DNA from: Temnopleurus reevesii
Lineage: Eukaryota; Echinodermata; Echinoidea; Temnopleuroida; Temnopleuridae
Reading direction: 5' to 3'
DNA length: 12,631 nucleotides
NCBI GenBank assembly: GCA_036244855.1
Contig: BQKZ01006642.1
Span: forward strand, 23,578 to 36,208
Shown: positions 7,523 through 12,631 of the stretch, in pieces
How positions within the stretch are numbered: the first letter of the stretch is position 1
Layout of the letters: the number at the start of each line of letters is the position of its first letter
Made by a program: the position numbers and the translations under genes
Notes under the pieces: model-generated
Seen by the model: the letters and a program-made list of their open reading frames with translations, nothing else
What the model was told of the DNA's origin: nothing
Databases searched by the model: none

Positions 7523-8530
7523 GGCTGGAGCTGGGGCTACGGCCCAGAGGCTCAGTGTAGCGCAACAATGCATCCACGCTCATGATACACATATAGGCCA
7601 TGAACAAGGGAGGCTGGAGCTGGGGCTACAGCCCAGGGGCCCATCGCTATTTTAGTACTATGGATTTGTCTAGCGGATACTGGCAAGTGGGTATGGACCC
7701 AGCAGTTGCAGACAAGACAGCCGTTCATGACAGGTACTGACCTATACCAGTTCAAGGTTATGCCTATGGGGTTGCGCAATGCTCCTTTTACCTTTAAAAG
7801 ACTGATGCAACTTGTCTTACGTGGGTTGCACTGGGACTCTGTCCTCGTATACCTGGATGTCATTGTCTTTGGGTGAACTTTCAACAAGAAGTTGTCCCGT
7901 CTCCGCCATGTCTTTGAACGTTTGAGATCAGCAGGTGTCAAACTTCGACCGGAAAAGTGTCATTTCTTTGAGGAGAAGGTCAGGATATAACAGAGGCTGG
8001 AGCTGGGGCTACAGCCAAGGGGCTCCCTATAGCGCAACAATGCATCCACGCTCGTGATCCGCATGTAGACCAGGATACAACCGAGGCTGGAGCTGGGGCT
8101 ACGGCCCAGGGGCTCACTGTAGTGCAACAATGCATCAACGCTCGTGATACACATATAGGTCAGGAAAGAAGAGAGGCTGGAGCTGGGGCTACGACACAGG
8201 GGCCCAATGGCACTGTAGTGCAACAATGCATCAGCGCTTGTGATACACATATAGGTCAGGAAAGAAGAGAGGCTGGAGCTGGGGCTACGACACAGGGGCC
8301 CACTGGCACTGTAGCGCAACAATGCATCCGCGCTTGTGATACACATATAGGTCAGGAAAGAAGAGAGGCTGGAGCTGGGGCTACGACACAGGGGCCCACT
8401 GGCACTGTAGCACAACAATGCATCCACGCTCGTGATAAACATATAGGTCAGGAAACGAGGGAGGCTGGAGCTGGGGCTATTGCCAAGGGGCCCACAGTAG
8501 CGCAACGATGCATCTACTCTTGTGCGTTCG
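7523..8530 (+). repeat. Coding minisatellite, 90/96-bp units
   Basis: Units begin 'ggctggagctggggct' at 7523, 7612, 7995, 8085, 8175, 8271, 8367 and 8463. Intervals from 7995 on are 90, 90, 96, 96, 96, all multiples of three. The 383-bp gap between units 2 and 3 is filled by a reverse-transcriptase fragment. The 6-bp difference is an extra Gly-Thr codon pair (GPTGTV versus GPTV). Four units in a row (8122-8520) stay open in the frame that leads into the TatD HxH box, giving ~30-32-residue repeats with one Cys in a conserved QQCI and often a second in ACDTHIG. Confidence 0.9.
7646..7986 (+). pseudogene. Gypsy-type reverse transcriptase fragment inserted in the minisatellite
   Basis: The frame reads 'YFSTMDLSSGYWQVGMDP' and 'DKTA', shifts near 7727, then 'GTDLYQFKVMPMGLRNAPFT', 'RLMQLVLRGLHWDSVLVY' and, past a TGA, 'LRSAGVKLRPEKCHFFEEKV'. 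These are fingers/palm blocks of Ty3/Gypsy reverse transcriptase, including the first catalytic Asp (MDLSSGYWQ) and the QF.VMP.GL block. The second catalytic box, normally YLDD, reads YLDV at 7850-7861: one Asp codon appears deleted. Only about 110 residues remain, without RNase H or protease. The fragment is in the same orientation as the Gypsy integrase tail at 6206 but lies downstream of it, the wrong order for one collinear element, so a rearrangement or two copies are implied. Confidence 0.85.
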
Positions 8531-9379
8531 ACTCGCATTTTCATCCTGATCGGTTGGGGGCGTCCATCAGCAGGGCAATTACAAGTCGCCCATGACACCC
8601 GGAAAGAACCAGACCATTGGGTCCATGTTGAGGGCGGGGTGAGATCCGGATGGATTCGCTGGGATACAGATTGAAGATCTGTTGCAGCGGGATGGACGCA
8701 AGTCCAATTGGTGGATTGGTATTGGAATCCACCCAAAGAAACTGTTTAAGGTGACGCAGGATCAATGGGCCCAATTTTGTCACCTTCTGGGTCATTCCCC
8801 CTTGATCGCTATAAGGAAACTGGGATTCGACTTTTGACTTCACAACAAGATTGGCGTGCCCAGGAATACCGTTTCCAGAAGATTTTTAATTTGGGCACAG
8901 TTGGGTGGGTGTTAGTCATGCATTTGCGCGGTGTGCGAAATGATCCAGGAGGCCTAGTAGCAGGCCACCTGGCATTGCGTCTGCTGAAGCGTGAATGCTC
9001 CACTCGAGGCACTATGGGATGTCAGGGATCCATCTTCATTGTTTTACGGGTTGAGTGGGAATGCTGCGTGCGTGGCTGGACGCATTTCCCAACATTTACT
9101 TTTGATTCACGGCAAACAATCGTTCAATGCAGAACAGGTGGAGGCTCTTAAGCTGGTTCCACAGGAGCGTCTCCTCCTAGAAACGGACTCGCCGCACCTC
9201 CGAGTGCACCCAGGTCTGGGATACAACACCCCTGCGTATTTGGGCGATGTAGCCCATCTATTTGGCAAAATACGCAATACTCCTTGGGAGGAGGTTATCA
9301 CTGCCTCGTATGTTAATGCTCTGCGCCTTTATGGTTAGTTTTTCATTGCTGACTATGACCAGATAGTACCGCCAGGTAT

Positions 9380-9418
9380 TTTTGTTGCTATTTTGTTGCT
9401 ATTTTGTTGTTATTTTGT
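9380..9418. repeat. 11-bp microsatellite (ttgttgctatt)
   Basis: Three and a fraction units start at 9382, 9393, 9404 and 9415; the third has one substitution (ttgttgttatt). Confidence 0.9.
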
Positions 9419-10200
9419 CTACTACGTGTCCCAGAGTGTACACATCCTATCAAATAATAGGAAGATTTTGTGTGGATTCACAAGGTAGTGATTAATCACC
9501 TGTATCTGTAGTCTGAACAGGCATGCATATCCCAGGTGGACGATTTTGATAGTATGATAGTATTTATATTCTGTTGTAATCATTTTGAGGTATTGCAGCT
9601 CCTTGAAGAGTTTGGTTTGTGCATAGATTCGATAACTCCAGAAGAATGGTATTTGTGGATACATTTGGCACATAATTTCCAGTATGTACTCTGGCAGAGG
9701 AGGAGCGTTCAGTCCAGGGTTTATATTCTATTAGTTTGTCTTCTGTAGGGCATTGTCGGCGTAAACAGGCATGTCTTTTCAGAGGAACTCCATTTTGATA
9801 GCTAAAACAAGACTGTAAACATTCCGAGTGCTAAATTCTGATAGTAGCAGAATCTGCAAGGCAATCTGAAAACTTCCCAATTGCTATTGCGATTTCAATA
9901 CATTTGTGATACCAATATCAACACGGAGTATGCCCAATAAATGTTGGCAAATTTTGCAGCGTATTCGGTCTTGCTCCTCCAGAATATTGAATTTGACGTT
10001 TTCAGTTGCATTCATGAATGAAAAAATAGCAAATTCTCTGTTCTGATCCATAGAAGGGAGCAAGTAAGTCAAAAGATTGAACATTAGCTGATTAAAAATC
10101 TAATTGCATGTATCAATCTAGAAAACGGGGAGGAGTGTTTTAAAAAAAGATGTGCCAACAGACTAGCAAACCCTGCATGCCTTGGTAGGAAATCCTTGCA
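9419..10200. other. Intergenic DNA, no gene supported
   Basis: A 70-residue + frame at 9536-9748 has 'HFEVLQLLEEFGLCIDSITP' and Trp-rich sequence but no family I know and no coding context. The 66-residue minus frame at 9884-10084 is equally unsupported. No repeat family is obvious here. Confidence 0.4.
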
Positions 10201-10214
10201 GTAGTGGGTCTGCT

Positions 10215-10458
10215 TATAGCGCTAGCACCGCGGGTGCTCTTGGCTATAGTCTATAGTCTATAGTCTATAGGAATTTACAATCAGTGGCTATGCTACCATC
10301 CCGCGCGGTAGCTGTTGGGATCAAGTGTCACCCCAGGGCCTTCTGATTCTGGATCTTGACCTGGTGCGGGAAGCAACACCCTATTTAGAAGTAAAGATCT
10401 GGAGTCGCCAGGCGTAGAAGGTAAGCACCTTGCCTTTCAGGTTTTTTTTTTTTTTTTT
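10215..10458. other. Hairpin-rich segment ending in T17, possible short retroposon
   Basis: A nested inverted repeat pairs tatagc (10215-10220) with gctata (10243-10248) and, inside it, agcacc (10224-10229) with ggtgct (10233-10238). A second hairpin pairs gctacc (10292-10297) with ggtagc (10307-10312). About 130 bp of GC-richer sequence then ends in 17 T at 10442-10458. A T-run could be a Pol III terminator of a + strand small-RNA-derived element, or the poly-A of a minus-strand insertion lying to the right. I find no clean A or B box, so the class is open. Confidence 0.3.
10244..10270. repeat. 7-bp microsatellite (ctatagt)
   Basis: Just under four perfect copies of ctatagt lie between the two GC-rich hairpins of the surrounding segment. 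Confidence 0.9.
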
Positions 10459-10563
10459 ACTTTGAGTGATTGTCTATAAATAAACATGGGCCAAGTTTGC
10501 CCAAATATATATTTGTACGCTCCAAGAGCATTTTGATGAAGGTAATAATACTTCAGTACGTAA

Positions 10564-11640
10564 GTGGTGGATGATTACATTTATTTAGGTACTACTTTTA
10601 ACTTTAATGGATCGTTCAAGAAAGCTATCAAAAAGCAGATTAATCAGGCAAGAAGGGCTATGTACAACTTGAAAAGTAAAGCAAAATTGTTGAGTTTACC
10701 AATAGACATCCAATGCGAACTGTTTGATCAGCTACTTGTATCAATTTTATTATCTGACAGTGAAATTTGGGGGGTTGGTGCTTTAGACGATATTGAGATG
10801 CTTCATAAGAAGTTTTTAAAAAGCATGCTCGGCCTTAATCGGCGGACTGCAAATTGTATGGTCTATGGGTAACTGGGAAGCATGAGTTTGTACGACATCA
10901 TTGAAAGGCGCATGGTCAATTTCAGGGGGTAGAATACGTCAGGGTGAGAAAGGCAAATCAAAATTATAAAATATGATTTATAGGACATTTATAAGCCTCC
11001 TTGGATAGTAAAAATGAAAGGTATTTAAGATAAGTGCGGTTTGTCTAACCTATGGTCTGTTGAAGATATGGTTCTGGATGTTAAATGGATAAAAGCCACT
11101 GTAAGTCTCAGATTAGATGATATTCCAAAGCAGGAATGGGGAACTAAAGTTAACAGAAACCATCTGTGCCTAAATTATAGGATTTTCAAGCAAGACTTTG
11201 GATTTTAAAACTATTTGTTAACATTAGATTTTGCTGACAGAATGAGCCTTAGTAAATATCGCTGTGGTAATCAAAGACTGCTTATAGCTAATGGCCGATA
11301 CCTTCCAAATCAAGAACTCTATCCCTTTACTTTATGTAACTCTCATGAGCCAGGTGATGAATATCATTTTATTTTAAACTGTACTGCTTTTGGAAGCAAA
11401 AGGGTAGCCTTATTGAGGAAATGTTATCTTGTAAGACCAAGCACACAAAAATGAAAAGGTTGTTTAATGTACTTAATACCAAAGACTTGAAAAATCTTTC
11501 AAGATTTTGTAATTTGATTATGTCCCAGTTTTGATATACATTATTACCTCTGTTTGGTCTGTGACAGTGTGGCTGAACTTGTGTTTTTTTTTACATTGTA
11601 TATATTGTATATACTTCATTGTTCATTTTTACAAATAGTA
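10564..11640 (+). pseudogene. 3' part of a LINE ORF2 (reverse transcriptase C-terminus) with tail
   Basis: The frame opens at about 10567 with 'VDDYIYLGTTFNFNGSFKKA' and follows the pattern past the reverse-transcriptase palm of many non-LTR elements: 'LFDQLLVSILLSDSEIWG', 'LHKKFLKSMLGLNRRTANC', 'CMVYG', 'NYRIFKQDFGF' and 'FADRMSLSKYRCGNQRLLI'. It ends with a zinc-knuckle-like 'LCNSHEPGDEYHFILNC' near 11334-11385, in which the first Cys of the usual CxxC is missing. From 10564 to 11454 one frame is kept throughout, broken by stops at 10870, 10930, 10945, 10981, 11026 and 11206. A frameshift at about 11450 then leads to 'KMKRLFNVLN...KNLSRFC', ending near 11535. The remaining AT-rich 100 bp, with 'gtatatattgtatata', is a likely 3' untranslated tail. 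The 5' truncation is typical of LINE insertion. Confidence 0.8.
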
Positions 11641-11805
11641 ATTCTCAGAGGTCTGAAAGTTGCGTTTAAACGCAAGTGAAACTAGATGAATCCTCGACCG
11701 CGCACGGTTGAAATTTATGCCTCCGCCATCACGCAATGAGAAAGATTTGTACAGCTTGTTTGTTCCATGCCATCAGAAATCAAAAACATTTTTCAAATTT
11801 TGGGC

Positions 11806-12566
11806 ACTGCAACCTTTGACCCTGTGAACCTAAAATCTCATCAGTTCTTCCTCACATGCTTATACATAATTGAGCTACACACTAAGTTTGAAAGAAATTG
11901 GTTCAATTTTTCTGTTATAAGTTATAACAATAATGAGATTTATCGGGTTTTTCTGCCCGGTGACCTTTGACCTTTGACCCACTGAACCCAAAATCTAATC
12001 AGTTGATCCTCATATGCTTATACATACTTGAGCCAAGCTTGGTCAAAATCTGTACTGCAGTTCTGAACTTATTGCGGTAACAAGCTATTTTGGGGGATTT
12101 TTTTCAGGTTTTTTGGCCCTGTGACCTTTGACCTTTGACCAACTGAACCCAAAATCGAATCAGTTCATCCTCACATGCTTATACATACTTGAGCCAGGTT
12201 TTGTCAAAATCTGTACAGCAGTTGGGAACTTATTGCGGTAACAAGCTATTTTTGGTGATTTTTTACAAGTTTTTTGGCCCTGTGACCTTTGACCTTTGAC
12301 CCATTGAACCCAAATCTAATCAATTCATCCTCACATGCTTATACATACTTGAGCCAAGTTTGGTCAAAATCTGTAGAGCAGTTCTGAACTTAGTGCGGTA
12401 ACAATCTATTTTGGGTGATTTTTTACAATTTTTTTTACCCTGTGACCTTTGACCTTTGACCCATTGAACCCAAATCTAATCATTTCATTCTCACATGCTT
12501 ATACATACTTGAGCCAAGTTTGGTGAAAATCCGTCAAGCAGTTCTGAACTTATCGCGGTAACAAGG
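11806..12566 (+). repeat. Tandem ~160-bp satellite-like array (five units)
   Basis: Each unit runs from 'tgacctttgacctttgacc' through 'aaaatctaatcagtt', 'catgcttatacatacttgag' and 'gcggtaacaa' to a T-rich spacer. Starts are 11961, 12122, 12283 and 12443 (spacings 161, 161, 160), after a diverged first unit near 11811 (aacctttgaccctgtgaacc). The first unit differs most and lacks the triple half-site, as expected for an edge unit. Related sequences are very common in marine invertebrate genomes, where they often sit in transposon-derived repeats. Chance open frames inside it (such as 11767-11970) are not genes. Confidence 0.9.
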
Positions 12567-12631
12567 TCCGGACGGACGCACGGACGGACGGACGGACAAC
12601 CCGAAAACATAATGCCTCCGGCACCACCTTA
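12565..12631. repeat. GGAC minisatellite and conserved repeat terminus
   Basis: A run of ggac tetramers (12566-12598, one interruption) is followed by 'aacataatgcctccggcacc'. A related 'tatgcctccgccatcacg' lies at 11716-11733, ahead of the 160-bp array and in the same orientation. The two may mark the ends of one larger repeat element that contains the array. The window stops inside this terminus. Confidence 0.7.

Larger units (their letters stand above)
7138..9338 (+). pseudogene. Broken gene: basic H3-tail-like N-terminus, coding minisatellite, TatD-type hydrolase domain
   Basis: A possible ATG at 7138 ('MDCRDPIDLSGIEEVIEVAL') follows a pyrimidine-rich acceptor-like tttttttctcag. After two frame changes a Lys-rich frame opens with ATG at 7359 and includes AGTKQT and GGKLATARA (7428-7484). 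It runs into 'AGAGATTQGP...QQCI...DTHIG' repeats, which continue after an interrupting reverse-transcriptase fragment to about 8520. The C-terminal ~270 residues are TatD-like: 'FDSHFHPDRLG' (HxH, ~8526), 'GIGIHPKK' (~8720), 'LVMHLRG' (~8914), 'IHLHCFTG' (~9029, one frame), 'LLETDSPHL' (~9176) and 'GYNTPAYLGDVA', with TAG at 9336. TatD proteins are amidohydrolase-fold, two-metal deoxyribonucleases. The Glu of the usual GEiGLDY box is replaced in 'AIRKLGFDF', and at least four frameshifts break the domain. It is a dead gene, probably mobile-element borne, but a decayed host gene is possible. Confidence 0.65.

Noticed and set aside
7340..7585. Alternative + and - frames over the basic region, including a 76-residue frame from 7355
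   Set aside because: Only the frame opening at 7359 continues into the repeat frame that reaches the TatD domain; the others are shadows.
7995..8530. Regular repeats as a CRISPR array
   Set aside because: Units are 90-96 bp of near-identical sequence with no unique spacers, and the context is eukaryotic retroelement DNA.
7960..8736. Longest open frame of the window, 258 codons on the minus strand
   Set aside because: It is the antisense shadow of the minisatellite; a repeat with unit length divisible by three keeps several frames open. The + strand frame connects to the H3-like and TatD segments and is the better reading.
8525..9338. TatD domain as evidence of bacterial DNA
   Set aside because: It is joined to an invertebrate-type repeat gene and flanked by Gypsy and LINE pieces; TatD proteins also occur in eukaryotes.
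10180..10460. tRNA gene or clear tRNA-derived SINE
   Set aside because: No cloverleaf and no acceptable box A/box B pair could be found by eye; only hairpins and the T-run remain.
11767..11970. 67-residue + frame at the start of the satellite array
   Set aside because: It is a chance frame through the diverged first unit of a non-coding tandem repeat.

Overview
The window looks like repeat-rich, non-coding-dominated nuclear DNA of a metazoan, most likely a marine invertebrate (echinoderm, hemichordate, mollusc or brachiopod type). This is judged from the kinds of mobile elements and from the 160-bp TGACCTTTGACC-rich tandem family followed by a GGAC run and 'aatgcctccggc'. No bacterial operon structure, rRNA, tRNA or intact host gene is visible. 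I cannot name the species.

Layout. (1) 1-3778: one decayed element bounded by long compound inverted repeats. Each arm is built of ~147-bp sub-repeats carrying GCCAGACG cores. A multiply broken gene (about 960-3325, + strand) for an uncharacterised transposon-associated protein lies between them. (2) 3779-5190: a single ambiguous base at the outer edge of the right arm, then a broken Ser/Pro/Arg-rich reading frame with no recognised family, then AT-rich DNA ending in a possible polypurine tract/LTR start. (3) 5190-5920: AT-rich, no gene seen. (4) 5929-7070: a fragment of a LINE endonuclease joined in frame to the C-terminal end of a Gypsy-type integrase that carries a PHD finger at its tail. 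The end of that PHD finger is then tandemly duplicated. (5) 7138-9338: a broken gene with a basic N-terminal part that includes a histone-H3-tail-like stretch, a coding minisatellite of 90/96-bp units, and a C-terminal TatD-type metal-dependent hydrolase domain. A Gypsy reverse-transcriptase fragment with a damaged YxDD box interrupts the minisatellite. (6) 9340-10560: mostly featureless, with an 11-bp and a 7-bp microsatellite, nested GC-rich hairpins and a T17 tract. (7) 10564-11640: the 3' part of a LINE ORF2, in one frame but with six internal stops. (8) 11806-12598: five tandem ~160-bp units, four with triple TGACCT-type half-sites, ending in a GGAC minisatellite.

Nothing here looks like a functioning gene. 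The interest lies in the domain combinations preserved in the wreckage: a PHF8/PHF2-like PHD finger on a retroelement integrase, an H3-tail-like peptide, and a TatD nuclease joined to a coding minisatellite, all on the + strand within about 3 kb. Family assignments rest on motifs recognised by eye; no database search was run.
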